Of a stretch of 64,000 bases of DNA, positions 47,678 through 58,947 are shown in pieces. Every line of letters begins with the position of its first letter. The stretch's first letter is position 1. A model generated the notes under the pieces. That model saw nothing but the letters and a program-made list of their open reading frames with translations. It made no database searches and had not been told where the DNA came from. This stretch comes from Temnothorax longispinosus (taxonomy: Eukaryota > Arthropoda > Insecta > Hymenoptera > Formicidae): NCBI RefSeq assembly GCF_030848805.1, contig NC_092364.1:18767447-18831446 (forward strand). The letters are read 5' to 3'. Both the position numbers and the translations under genes were made by a program.

Positions 47678-47713
47678 CCCCTCTCTCTCTCTCACTCTCT
47701 CTCTCTCTCTCTA
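47678..47713. repeat. (CT)n microsatellite
   Basis: CT units with one CA interruption, after a C-rich run. Confidence 0.9.
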
Positions 47714-47944
47714 CGTGTGTGACCGCCACTGTGCGACGGCGGCGGTGGCGGTGGCGAGCATAAGAGGGTGGACGTTTAACATATGAGTGGCTACCAGTGT
47801 TATTAATGCGGCGGTAGCGTCGTGCTCGGTTTCTTCCTCGACGAGAGCCCACGTACTGGGCCTTAGATCCCAGACGGCGTACGGTCGGGACTAGGGGCCA
47901 CCCGCGGGTCCTACGGACGCGCACACAGGAGGCGAGAGGAAGGG

Positions 47945-47974
47945 CCCCAGCCCCGGGCCCCGGCCCCTGCCCGC
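47945..47974 (-). other. G-quadruplex-type motif on the minus strand
   Basis: Plus-strand CCCC-AG-CCCC-GGG-CCCC-GG-CCCC-TG-CCC gives closely spaced G-runs on the minus strand, inside a CpG-rich block (47550-48130) that also holds a 205-codon low-complexity minus-strand frame. Confidence 0.5.
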
Positions 47975-48179
47975 CAGGCAGGAGCGCGGGATGGGGTACG
48001 GTAACACGACACTCGGAAACCGCGGCACGACCGACGTCGTGCAACGGCCTCGAACCATCCCCAAAGGAGTTATGCCTTCCTGCCGGCATGCCGCCAGGAT
48101 GCCTAATTAATATGTGCTTAGCCCCGGAATGCTGCTCGTGTCTTTGGGAGCTACGCACGTTCACGCTTTCCGGAGGCAG

Positions 48180-49386
48180 CAGAAGGAAGGGAGGATCGGA
48201 ACGCGTATCTCGAACGTTGGTCTATATGCGATACGGTATCTTGAAAATCAGATTTTGTACCGGTAATACACGAGAAAGTATTTGATTGTATTAGATAACG
48301 CTATATTAAGTAACGAGAGGTATTAATAGAACTTTTTAATATCTTGAGAAAAATTGATTAAGAGATAACTCTTTTTTTCCGTATGGAGTAACATTTGAAA
48401 CTTTGCATTACTAAAATAATTCAACGCGCGATATCTCAAAAATATATATCTCAATATTACTGGCTTTAAAACATTGTTCTGCTCAACGATTCACGCCCGA
48501 ATCACGTGCAATTTACCAGCTAAGCGCACGTGGGAAAAATTCGACGTGGGTGTGCCCACCTGTTCCATGTGTCCAAGAGAGGAGAGAAGTAGCCGGTGGA
48601 CCTGCCTCCCTCGTATCCGTCGCGATCGCTCGCGCGAGCGGGGCGTATAGGCAAATATCTCTCGCGCTCGGCCAGGACATTATAGGAGCTCTCTGGCGTC
48701 CGGAGGATTATAAATCCTTAATACAGATCGGCACGCGATGCTCGGCTCGTTAGGGTGATGCATGGCCGACTCTGGTGTCCCGTGGTGTACGGTAGCCGGT
48801 ACCAATACGCGCGTACACCACCGTACCGCCGCGTGCACGCACACACGCGCGGAACGTTCGGTTCCTACGGGAATAACTGACACCCACACGCATCGGTGGA
48901 CGCCAGGTAATAATGAGAGATCGGAGATACAGCCCGATATTAATTGTGCGCATCGAATGTGGCTACGGCTGCTGCGGCTGGGCCGCTGTATCTGCGCGCC
49001 GTAGAGGGAACAGGCCGCGCTACCGGCTTACACCGATCCTTCGGCGCGATATGTACGATATACGATACGGGAACGAGCGTGGTGGACCTGACCTCCCGGT
49101 CCTCTCGCTGCGGCGGCAGTCGCGAAGGAAACGCGCGAAAAAGTTTCCTCGAAAAACTGTTCACGTATATGATTGTGATATGATGTTATCGTATTAGGTT
49201 GTAGGACTGGTATCTAAAAATAAGAATACACCAAGATATATAAATATTTCTCTTCAGGAATTTCAAGATTACTTGAGATATATAAGAACTACTTTGTAGC
49301 GCAGTAACAAACCTCGATAAAGTCATAAAAAAGTTACTAATTGTAAGATATCGCGCGCCTATCTATCTACAAAAGTATGATATGTG
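48180..49386. other. Non-coding block
   Basis: CpG-rich at 48500-49180 with overlapping frames on both strands; AT-rich beyond. Nothing recognised. Confidence 0.5.
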
Positions 49387-49594
49387 ACTGAGAAACCCAT
49401 TTGTTGCATCAACTAAATCTTTGGTTGGATATGAGCAAATTCTTTAGTTAATATAACAAAAAATTTGGTTAACATAACAAAAAAATCTTTTGTCTTCATT
49501 ATGTGAACCAAATTTTTTGTTATATTAACTAAAGAATTTGTTTGCTCATATCCAACCAAAGATTTAGTTGATTCAACAAAATGGGTTTCTCAGT
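49387..49594. mobile_element. 208-bp foldback MITE-like element
   Basis: Arms 49387-49475 and 49501-49594 are near-perfect inverted repeats (ACTGAGAAACCCAT.. ends) around a 25-bp loop. The right arm has a 4-bp insertion (AAAC near ATTTG) relative to the left. No coding. The flanks show no obvious target-site duplication. Confidence 0.88.
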
Positions 49595-52500
49595 GTACTG
49601 ACTGTATACGTCAGAAACGTACGTCAGAAAATGACAAAGTAGAAATAAATGTTTGGAAAGAGAAGTTATAGTATACTTTAATCTATAAAATCATACCCTT
49701 TTAAAAAATGGCAGCAGCGCCAAGTTTTTTTGCATTAAATATTTTTTAAAATTTTTATTAAATTTAAAAATATTACCAGCTTTTTTCAAAGATTAAAATA
49801 TACAACAGCTTCTTTTTAAACATTTATTCCTACATGGTGCCATATCATATTTTTTGTAGATAGACAGGCGTGTATATTTGGTGTATACTTGACGCCTTTT
49901 TTGTACCTATTTTTTGAAAAAGTAAGTTTTTATAGATATCATGCCTTTTTGAGTATGTTAGATACGATTGATGTATATGTATATATGCATGAACTCGGTA
50001 AAGTTATTGCAAGTTATGTTTTGCTTCAACGCCTTTTATTAATTATATATAAATCGTGAAATATAACTATTTTAAAGCTGATAAAACTATACTTATTATT
50101 AATAACACAGTTTAATTTATTTATTTTTCGTGCAATTTGTTAAATTTTACAAATTGTACTAATCAGTACTGTCAATCTATTGACCTAGAGAATTAAAATC
50201 TAAAAAAAAAAAACAATTTTTTTAATTCTGAAGGGAATTAAAATCTTAAAAAAAAGTTTTATTGAAATCGAAACATTAAAAAGTTTTCAAGCGTCTAAAT
50301 GCTTCTAATTTAAGTATTTTTCAAATCTCGAAAAAAATTGTTACTTGCTATATGCAAGGGTAAAAAAAAAGAGAAGTTAGGATATCAAAGTAGATCCTGG
50401 AAGACAAGGGGATGGCTACCAATCCGGGTCGTTTCGCCGGTGATTACTAGGAGTGGACAGATTGAGACGGTCCTAGGGCTCCTCCCTCGTCCTTCTGCCG
50501 GTGATCTCTATGCGGGCTTCCCCGGACGACCCACGCCCAGGACGTTCTATTCCTCATCCTTCCAACGAAGAGAGAATATTCCCTCCCTCATGCCGACTAC
50601 GAGCCACTTTGAAGATACGATCTCGAAACAAATTACGAGTCCCGCTCTCGGGGCTCGCCCTATCTGGCTGAATTAAAATAATCGCGGGCCGTTAGCGGTC
50701 GGTCGTGTTTTTTAAATCGGTCTACACGGATCGGTTCCCCTACGGAGTTTGTCAAAGGCCGCGATGCAACGCGTCTACCGATGCGTTCGCCATTAAAGTT
50801 GCACGCACCCGCGACGGTGCGTATAATAATGAAGTCTCTCGAATTAATAACGATAACGGATTGGTACGCCGTAATTCTTTCCTTTCATACAAATCTTCTT
50901 AATGCCACGGTTAATCGTCGGTTATTCGTCCCGCAGAAAAGCTGGGATAAACATAATAAACTTGGTTTTAGATTTCAAAATGATACGTACATAAAATTTA
51001 ATAGGTTTAACACTTCCGATAAAATGTAACGACTTTTCTTTATAATTGAAAGCGAGTCGAGTACATTGACATTTCAAAACGAGATCGTAGATGCTGCAAT
51101 GCGAGAAAACCAAGGTAAATACATGTACAATACATACGTATATATCGTTATATAGCGGTGAGGTGCATGTACCACTCGGCCGCAGCTCGTCTCAATCCGG
51201 ATTACGGTAACACCTGACCATCCGCAATTTTATCATCCTCCGTTCCAGAAAGATTCCAATTTTCTTCTCCCGCCGCGTAGCTTTCTTTCTACCTCTCCCG
51301 GCACCGCGCTTTCCCATCCCGTCTCCTCTCCGTTCCCCCTTTTCCTCCTTCTCCTTCTCCTCTCCGTGCGCTTTTTTCCACCGTCCATGGACTCAATCTG
51401 TGTCTCATCGCGGATTATTGGGATTTCGCGAGGATGAGGAAGAAGAGGAGAGACCGAGGCTCGCTCGACTGTCTGAGCTTCGCCGGGCTCGGCTCGAAAC
51501 TGGAAGCTGTAAGACTGCCGACACACAAGGACGAGTCTTTAATTCTTTCCTTCGTCAGCCGATCTCATCGCTTCGATTTTCTCCTCTAGATAGGTGAATT
51601 CGACCGATTACTCACGATGTGGGACAAGTAAATGCGAGTACATTGAACTTCCGCTGAGAATCGATAATAACGAAGTAATGCGACAACAGATAATGATGCG
51701 GCATGAAAAATCTGCCCGTGGCCTCGTTATATTGATGACGGAGAAGATAATTGGACGATGATAAAATCTCTTCCCGATTGTAATATCTCCAGTCAGGACA
51801 TTACAACCGGATACAAATTGGAGCTAAATACAGTATTCGGCAAACACGGACACATCAACTTTGTTACAAGGAGTGCTAAGAATTGAAACAAAAAGGGAAA
51901 ACTGCATATTATTGATAATTCAACAATTAAATGAATCACGAGAAGTAGAGCAGCTGCAATTCTCTCTTTCGTCATTGAATACAGCAGAATTCTTGCGATC
52001 ATATTAGAAAAACGTCGGCGCTGACACGTCGAGTTCGCTGTCATTCGCGCAGGAGCGACAGGGTCACGATCGTCACGCAAATCCTCTTACGCGGGGAAAC
52101 AAAACGCGACGAAGGCGGTAGGAAATAAACCACCGCCGACGGAACGCAAAAATAATGATCCTCGTGAGCGTGAGATAATTGGCGCAAGGAGCTTGCGCGT
52201 CCCGCGGAGACAGGGACAGAGGGAAGAGATGCCCTGCGAGATCAAAGGACCTTCACCTTCATCCAGCTCCCAGCGTTCGTCCCGATATCCTGGGAAGCTG
52301 ATGGAAGAGAAGGGGGGGGAGGAAGCTCCTTTTTATCGTTCCTTCCGCGGAGAGGAGTCGCAAGCGACGCCGACGCACGAAATCGATCCGATGATTAATT
52401 TTCAATCGCGGCTTAATTACGCCGGGCGGCTAAGCCCGATTGAAGAGGCGTCCCCGGATAGTGAAAGGGCGGTCTGTGTGGTGCAAAAAAAAGAAGGAAA

Positions 52501-54880
52501 AAAAAGGGAAAAGAGGAGATCACGTGAAGATGGAGAGAGAAAGAGAAAGGCGAGGGAAAGAGAGAAAATGAGAGAGATAGAGAAGCCGCGTCCCAGTCGC
52601 CCCTACAGCCATTGAATAAAAGGCTCTTCGTTCTCTCTAGAAGAGGATTGTGTCCAAGGATGAGGACACGCCGGCGCGGGGATGAAAGGGTGGCCGTTCG
52701 AGAAGCGGGAGGGGTGGCGAGGATCGACGCAGGACACGATTGCCAGGAACACGTGATTAGATGGCCCTCCTTCCACGCGATTCTCCAGATTGGACACCCC
52801 CGTCGTTGGGAAACGTAAAAAATGCAATCGGCTCTTACCGTAATGAAAAAGTCCCGACCCCGGGTAATACGGTACTGGTGGCAATATGTGTGCGTGCCCG
52901 CGCGTGCGCGCGCGCGCGCGCGTGTGTGTATGCACGAGCGCTCACGAATACACGAGCATTCTGCGCGTATTTGTAGATGCACGAGAGCACGGCTGCTGGA
53001 TCGCAGCAGCATTTGCAGCTGTCGCGTTGCGAATGATGGTGCATTTAGTATGCCTGGAAATCCTAATTTTTACAAACGAAGATAAAGTTTTCCTTTATTA
53101 TATTACGTTAAATAAAAAAATAAGTAACATAAATTGCATATATGTATGAAGCTTAATAATTTTACATTTAAACCATCGCGCATTTATCTTCGCTTTGAAA
53201 AATCTAACATGACAGATTAAATCTTTAATAATTTGGCTTCCTATTTTGTTTCAAACCTAAAGATAACTTGTCGGCTAAAAAAATGGAGTTGGACAATATT
53301 TCACATTATCGTATTATGTATCAAGAGGATGAGAGGCAGGAACGAGCGTGTTAGGTTTTAGATGAGGGACGAAACCGCCGTAAGGTCGAGTTTAAGAGGC
53401 CATAGGACAAGATACAACATCATTGGGAGAGCAAGAACCCCGTTACTCCCGTGATTCATCGGTCTTTTTACGCTGGGTGGCCAGAATAATTCACCCTAAT
53501 GCCCCACCTAACTGCCTCCGACCCTCGTTGCCCGATTGTTTATTGCCAAAAAGCATTTCTTTAATATATATCATTCTACTCTCTAAAGAGGACCTCGTCT
53601 CCTTTAGAGAGGAAAAAGGGGGCGAGCGAGAAAAAAAAAGAATTCTGGCATGGATTCGGTGAGATTTACCTTCGCGAGACTTCAATTTCTTCCCCGACGA
53701 GTACTCGCGAAAAGCGGGACAAATAAAAAGAACCGCAGGAAGCAAAACGAGTATTGCTCCCGTTGCTGCAAATTTGCATCTGTATAAATTCGTTTGTAAA
53801 ATATTAGTATATTTTTTAAAATTATTAGTCGCGTTATACATTAGAATAACAGAGCACATTTTGCACGTTGGATTTACACGAGCCTGTTGAGAATTCGTAA
53901 AAATTAACTCCGAGCGCGCTCCGGAAAAAACATCATCGTACACGCAATTAGCCGCGGCTAATTTGCGCAACTCTTTTTCAATTATCGATTCGCAATGAAT
54001 TTGCGTCCATCTCCGTTAATATGTCCGCGGATATCGATTCGCGTCCCGCTCGCAGCCATCGAAATACCTTTGAAAAATATAGCTTCCTCTTTTTCGTCAA
54101 TGGTCGTATATCAGAACGGATCGGGGATAGAAGGGAAGAGGGCAAAGGGCAGCGCGGAAGAAGGGGGAGAGAGAGGAGGTGGAACTGTCGAATTGACGTA
54201 CGATACGAGGTGTATTAATTAGCGGCGGGAGAAAATTGCGACTGAGCATAGCCTCCGGGATTGAAATCGTTATCGAGGGGGGTTTACCTCGCGATTTTGA
54301 TTTAGCCCCGGCCTTCCACGTCAATTCTAATTGCGTTTGACAGTAATTTGGCAAGGGAGAGAGGGCTGATTGACGGTTAAGCCGCGTGCGGCCACGTTCG
54401 GCCTCGCCCTGTGTTTCCTCTTACGTTTTCTCCCTCTTTTTTTTTTAAACCGATCTAACAATAATATTCCTCGTGCGTGGGCGTGCACGATTGTGTGAGT
54501 TTTTGCACGCACGCTACACCAAAGATAGTTTGAGATACGTATATCCGATATGCAACCGCAGCCAATTAAAATAATGCCGATGTTAATTAAGCCGCTATGC
54601 CGATCATGTCGTGTGACGTGTACAAAATATACCATCGCTCCGACCGTCATTATGAAAATGCGAACGTATTGAGAATTGATCGTAATCCGATATTCCGGAT
54701 ACATTGCAGAAAAACTGAATCTTGAACATATTCTAAGCTATTGAACTGTTACGCGAAGAAGTAAAAAGGCTCAAAGATTGAGTAAGACATGAGAGCCTAT
54801 AAAGACAAGAAATCTATTGAAAATATTAATCAAATTTACATGATTATATCAAATCATAAACTAATAAATTTGTTTATTAT
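49595..54880. other. Non-coding block
   Basis: AT-rich at 49600-50330, CpG-rich at 50380-50850, purine-rich at 52480-52590, and an alternating CG/TG tract at 52885-52930. The 112-codon frame at 50338-50676 and the long minus-strand frame at 52413-53012 have no recognisable motifs. No supported gene. Confidence 0.45.
52885..52930. repeat. Alternating CG/TG tract
   Basis: TGTGTGCGTGCCCG followed by (CG)n with TG, then GTGTGTGT. This alternating purine-pyrimidine sequence can adopt Z-DNA. Confidence 0.85.
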
Positions 54881-54910
54881 TTGTTTTTTCTTGGTGTTTT
54901 GTTGCATCAG

Positions 54911-55053
54911 AGAATCAGGGTTATGCAAAGTGCGCGACAAATGGTATCTTCGAAGAAGATAGCAGTCACGTGGAGTGCGGCAAGTGCACGATTTCAAATT
55001 GGAGCAGCAGAAATTGCGAGATGGCCGATCTCCGGACGGCGAGACAGTATTAG
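54911..55053 (+). CDS. Candidate terminal exon with four Cys (uncertain)
   Basis: A strong acceptor (TTTGTTTTTTCTTGGTGTTTTGTTGCATCAG, AG at 54909-54910) opens a block. In phase 2 it encodes 46 residues: NQGYAKCATNGIFEED.., then ECGKC, W and RNCE, ending ARQY-TAG (55051-55053). The Cys spacing C-x14-C-x2-C-x9-C and the final W..NCE loosely recall an EGF-type or zinc-binding fragment, but I cannot assign a family. A second frame is open for longer (to 55117). No matching upstream exon or poly(A) signal was found. Confidence 0.2.
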
Positions 55054-55589
55054 CGCGCGAGAATTAATTAAGCCATTAGTCGGTGCTGATGCACGCCTGT
55101 TAATCATCAGTCACTAATTATGCTAAGCAGCCGAGGTGCAGCAGGGACGTGTGGTATGCAGGTGAACGCAGTGTATTACAAGGCCGTTGCACGTGCTGCA
55201 TCATCGATCCGCGAGCGAGAATGCAAGCGCGATACGCTTTTGCTGTAACGTCGACGTGCGATTTTGGATATACGATATCGCCAGTCGTCTTTTTGGTCGC
55301 AGATCTTTACACGTACAGACAATTTTCCGATAAATATAAAAATGCTCACTTGTTTGTTATTCTATATAACGTTAATATACTATTTAATATACTATTTTTA
55401 TTTATATAATTATTATTTATCAGTATTATTTCTCGGTGTGTCATCTCTGTGATATCATTTTTTTCGCATTTAAAAGTAAATATATAAAAACCACGATTTA
55501 ACTGTATTTACATTTAAAAAAGAAATTACTTGATATTTACACATTTTCTCGTGGCGTAATTTTTTCATTTTTTAAAGATTCTTTCACAG

Positions 55590-55861
55590 AACAAGCCGAC
55601 CGAAAATCTCATGGACGTTCAATGACCCGACTTTAAGTTGGATACCCTCGATATCGCCAAGGGTGGTGGCTAAAACAAAGGGCTGGTCTCGGGTTGGTCG
55701 ATAGTCCACGGCCGCCAATCAGGCGAGACCTCGTCGGCAACCCTCGTCCTTGCGATCCTCCGCAACGGCAAGGGTGGGTTAGATTCCGGAGAGGGTTCGC
55801 CCGTCCATGTAGGAGACAGATTCTCCGAGATCGAGAATTCAGGAGAACACCCACGACTCAC
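55590..55861. other. GC-rich island in AT-rich surroundings, unexplained
   Basis: An abrupt composition change after TTCTTTCACAG (about 55588). Several frames on both strands are open for 60-74 codons, including minus 55670-55861 and minus 55633-55854. None is recognised. It adjoins the minus-strand exon candidate at 55862-56043. Confidence 0.4.
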
Positions 55862-56043
55862 CAGTCGTCTCCACGGTGACGACTACTAGATGGAAAAGAC
55901 GGGCCAATATCTTCCCTTTTTATATATACCGAGTGTTCGCCTTTGTCGAGAAGATCGCGAGTAGCCCACTCGGTTTCTATCGAACGATAAACTGAAAACA
56001 CGGAAGATGCGATTTTACCGCAAGATGAAGTGTACAGCGCCAT
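55862..56043 (-). CDS. Candidate first coding exon, minus strand (uncertain)
   Basis: The start context GAAAATGG is a good Kozak match. Sixty codons (MALYTSSCGKIASSVFSVYR.. to ..SSRHRGDD) run to a consensus donor GACTG|GTGAGT (GT at 55861-55860). Composition is protein-like, without repeats. No downstream exon with clear signals was found to the left, and no family is recognised. Confidence 0.25.
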
Positions 56044-56169
56044 TTTCACGACGCAACACGTCCTAATATCTCTAAAAATATTTCAAAGACTGAATTCTAC
56101 GACAGAGTCTGCTTTAGAATTGTATAAAATCAAATCAGAAACTTTTACTTCGCCAGTAAATAATTAATC

Positions 56170-56286
56170 GTAAAGATTTTTTTATTCGACCTAATTATGG
56201 CTATCTTTATTAATTATAATCGTCACAATTTGATAATTATAATTAATAAAGATAGCCAATTTTAGGTCGAATAAAAAAATCTTTAC
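56170..56286. mobile_element. 117-bp foldback element
   Basis: 56170-56220 and 56233-56286 are inverted repeats (TAAAGATTTTTTTATTCGACCT.. with AGATAGCC inside) around a ~12-bp loop; similarity extends weakly into the flanks (AAATAATTA). Likely a small MITE. Confidence 0.8.
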
Positions 56287-56289
56287 TAT

Positions 56290-57130
56290 AAAATAAATAA
56301 TTATTTCTGTAATACCTAACTAATAAACAATCAACTAAAAAGCAATCAATATGATATTATACACGTTTTGATTGCTATTTTAGCAACATAAGTAACAATA
56401 CAAAATTATAAAACATAACTTGAATTACGAATACATAAAATTTATCTCGCTGTTTTCGTGAAAATGTTAAAAATGAATATGTAGGTAAAAAAATGTATAA
56501 CTAATAGTACGCTATGAATCTTCATTCAAACAGCTGATATTTTTTATTCGTATTCTATTTCACCGGAATATTTGTTCGGATCTTAAAATTACACGCGAAT
56601 TTCCGGTGAAGCAGCCATACTCTCATCTCTACGGTGACGACGTTGGCAGAGAAGACGAGCCAAGAAGATCCGCCCTTCCTTACGTCGACCCTCGTCGCTC
56701 GCATCAGAAAATTAAACGCGGTCGGCCATTCGTCTTTATTCGAAACATGGCGGATCTCTATCGAGGAACTGTAATCTCCTCGAAAAAGTACCCCGATACA
56801 CGAATGCGAATTTATTTTAGCATCCGACGACGATCTCAATTATCTCTGTAATTCGATAATCACGAATCTCGGTGAGATCGTAGCGCTATTCGCTCGACTG
56901 TAATTAGAGAAATTAAGAGGCGAACTTTATAGTTAGCTTACCTCGGAACATCATCCTTCGCACTTCTCGCTCGATCATAGAGTTTCGTTATACTTCTACG
57001 TCTTATCCAACTTTAATCTTCAATTATCGCATATTTCGAGTTACGACGCAATCGTGGAAGATGATTTAATTTGCACCAGCTATACATATACTAATCGCAA
57101 CGGAATCACTGGCTATTTGTCTCAACGTAT
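56290..57130. other. Spacer with a YY1/Pho-like site
   Basis: AT-rich to 56560, then GC-richer to about 56850. AAACATGGCGGATC (56744-56757) fits the YY1/Pho consensus and may mark a promoter; it is also the start of a 34-codon frame. The rest shows nothing recognised. Confidence 0.4.
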
Positions 57131-57134
57131 CTCG

Positions 57135-57157
57135 TTTATTCAACACTTATTTTTATT
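57135..57157 (-). promoter_or_regulatory. Two polyadenylation signals, minus strand
   Basis: AATAAA on the minus strand at 57157-57152 and again at 57140-57135, 60-80 nt after the stop of the terminal exon candidate at 57217-57282. Confidence 0.55.
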
Positions 57158-57216
57158 ATACATCCTTACGCGTAAGGTCTACATAAAAACTTATTAAAAC
57201 GAGCTTAATCATATGT

Positions 57217-57282
57217 TCATAACTGGTTCTGGGCTGGGGCAGCTCCGCGCGGCAGCGTCTCGATGCACGTAATGGCCCGGCT
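57217..57282 (-). CDS. Terminal exon of an unidentified minus-strand gene
   Basis: A textbook acceptor on the minus strand (CCTGTTTGTTTTTCTAG, AG at 57284-57283) is followed by a 66-nt block. In phase 0 it reads SRAITCIETLPRGAAPAQNQL-stop (TGA 57219-57217), and two AATAAA signals come within 80 nt. The block is GC-rich inside AT-rich flanks, as exons in this window are. The adjacent TAGAG gives a second possible acceptor two bases on, which would change the frame. Upstream exons must lie at higher coordinates, perhaps beyond 64 kb. One weak candidate is ATG at 62037 with donor CTCAG|GTGCGC near 61960. Product unknown. Confidence 0.4.
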   Translation of the reverse strand, partial: SRAITCIETLPRGAAPAQNQL

Positions 57283-58691
57283 CTAGAAAAACAAACAGGA
57301 CGTTCTATAAAATCTGTTCGTTACATTTCCCTAAGATTGTTATTTTGTAATAACGACAAATATAAATTAAGATTATCAACTGAATATACAATTGAAAAAA
57401 GTAATTCACAGAAAGTAAAATAATTGTATGTTAAAGTTCTGAGAATGCGTAGCTACTTTCATATGATTTAAAAGGATGAGCAGAGTCAACTCTGAACTAA
57501 GCTGAATTTAAATAAAAAATGTTTGTTTTTAAAATTTGATACTTGAAAATTTTACACTTTTAATCTCATATATATCTGTCGTTATTACACTATGTAGCAT
57601 TATTAGGCACTGTTAGACGCAGTTTGAAATAGCAGGCATTAAAGATCATATATAAATATGATGAGTGGTTATTAAACGATTAAAGCAATTTTGTGGATAT
57701 AAAAAATAATTCCAATTTAGGCACTCCTTTTGAATGTACATGACACCTTTCCATTTCACATCAACTGTCGTAAAATAACATCAGTTGTCGCAGTCACACA
57801 AGACACTGATGCATTTATCACGCCGATAAAATTCAATGGCACACTTGTTACGCCGACGAGAGTTGTTTAAAGTTGGGGAAAAAAAGGATAACAAGCCGCT
57901 TTTGTAAATGACGAACAAAAACCGAATGTATAAATGGCCGTCGACGAGTTGCCGCGTTGATGAAGAGGGTGGCATCGTCGACGGAGTGGTAATATAAACT
58001 TACTGATTGCAATTGCTACCGGTCTTTTGGGAATTTATATATGTATATAAAAAACACATAGCAGCAATAGCGAGTCACTGTTCTCGCAGATCGATGATCG
58101 TTTGTCACGGCGCGTTCGCAAGCTTTTTTATTAACTTCCCACGTGTCCCACGAGTTTTCTACTTCTCTACCCGTGTTTCGCGTTCACGCGCACATGCGCT
58201 ACGTGTATATCGTGCCGTTAATAATCATGAATAATTATCTGACGCGACATCTCGATATCCGACCTGCTCTCCTTTGTGAAAAGCGCCTTTCTTACTTGTG
58301 CGAAACGCGCACAATTGATTACAAGCTACGAAGAATTATTGAATCTCACAGAGTCGAGCCTTTAATATTTTGGATCGAATGTAATTAACGTTCGACGCGA
58401 TAATAATTTATTTAGCACAATATTGAATATTGAACGTATTTAATTATCTGAAAAAATAGATTTAATAATTTTTATTTTCTTTCTCGTTCGAGCATTGATT
58501 GTCTGAATAAGATAAGTCGAAGCCGATATTGATTTTTACTATAATACGGCGAAACGAGCGGCAAATCCAATTTTGAAAATGAGAAATCGTAGACATTTCG
58601 GAATAGACACGATTGTGGCTCGATTTGAGAGAGGTACTCGAGGCGGATAAATTTTTATCGACGCTTGTTCCGGCGTGCCGAGCTTATTAAG

Positions 58692-58724
58692 CCGTCCGTC
58701 CGTTTGTCCGTTCGTTCGTTCGTC
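58692..58724. repeat. (CCGT)n/(CGTT)n microsatellite
   Basis: CCGT units pass into CGTT units. Confidence 0.85.
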
Positions 58725-58881
58725 CTCACAATGGCCGTCGAACGGATGGAAAGCCGCGAGCGAAGGTATGGAAGATTCGCAATCCGTACCCAATCCTCTC
58801 TTTCAGTGTAATTATTTTTACGCGAGTCGAGAGTTCCTGCCGATGACAGCCACGACTGCCGACGGAGGCGGAGGTGGAGAC

Positions 58882-58947
58882 TAGACGAGACGAGACGAGA
58901 CGAGACGAGCGAGACGAGACGCGACGCGGCGCGACGCGACGGGACGG
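58882..58947. repeat. (GACGA)n / (GCGAC)n pentamer repeat
   Basis: GACGA units degrade into GCGAC-type units in a CpG-dense block; arises from AGACG slippage. Frames give Arg/Asp/Glu repeats. Confidence 0.85.

Noticed and set aside
47547..48164. 205-codon minus-strand open frame
   Set aside because: Lies in a CpG- and C-rich block with a (CT)n tract, composed of Arg, Gly, Pro and Ser-Glu-Arg repeats; no domain or splice support.
50338..50676. 112-codon plus-strand frame with non-repetitive composition
   Set aside because: Starts in an A-rich run without ATG context, lacks splice signals and shows no recognisable family; could be revisited with a homology search.
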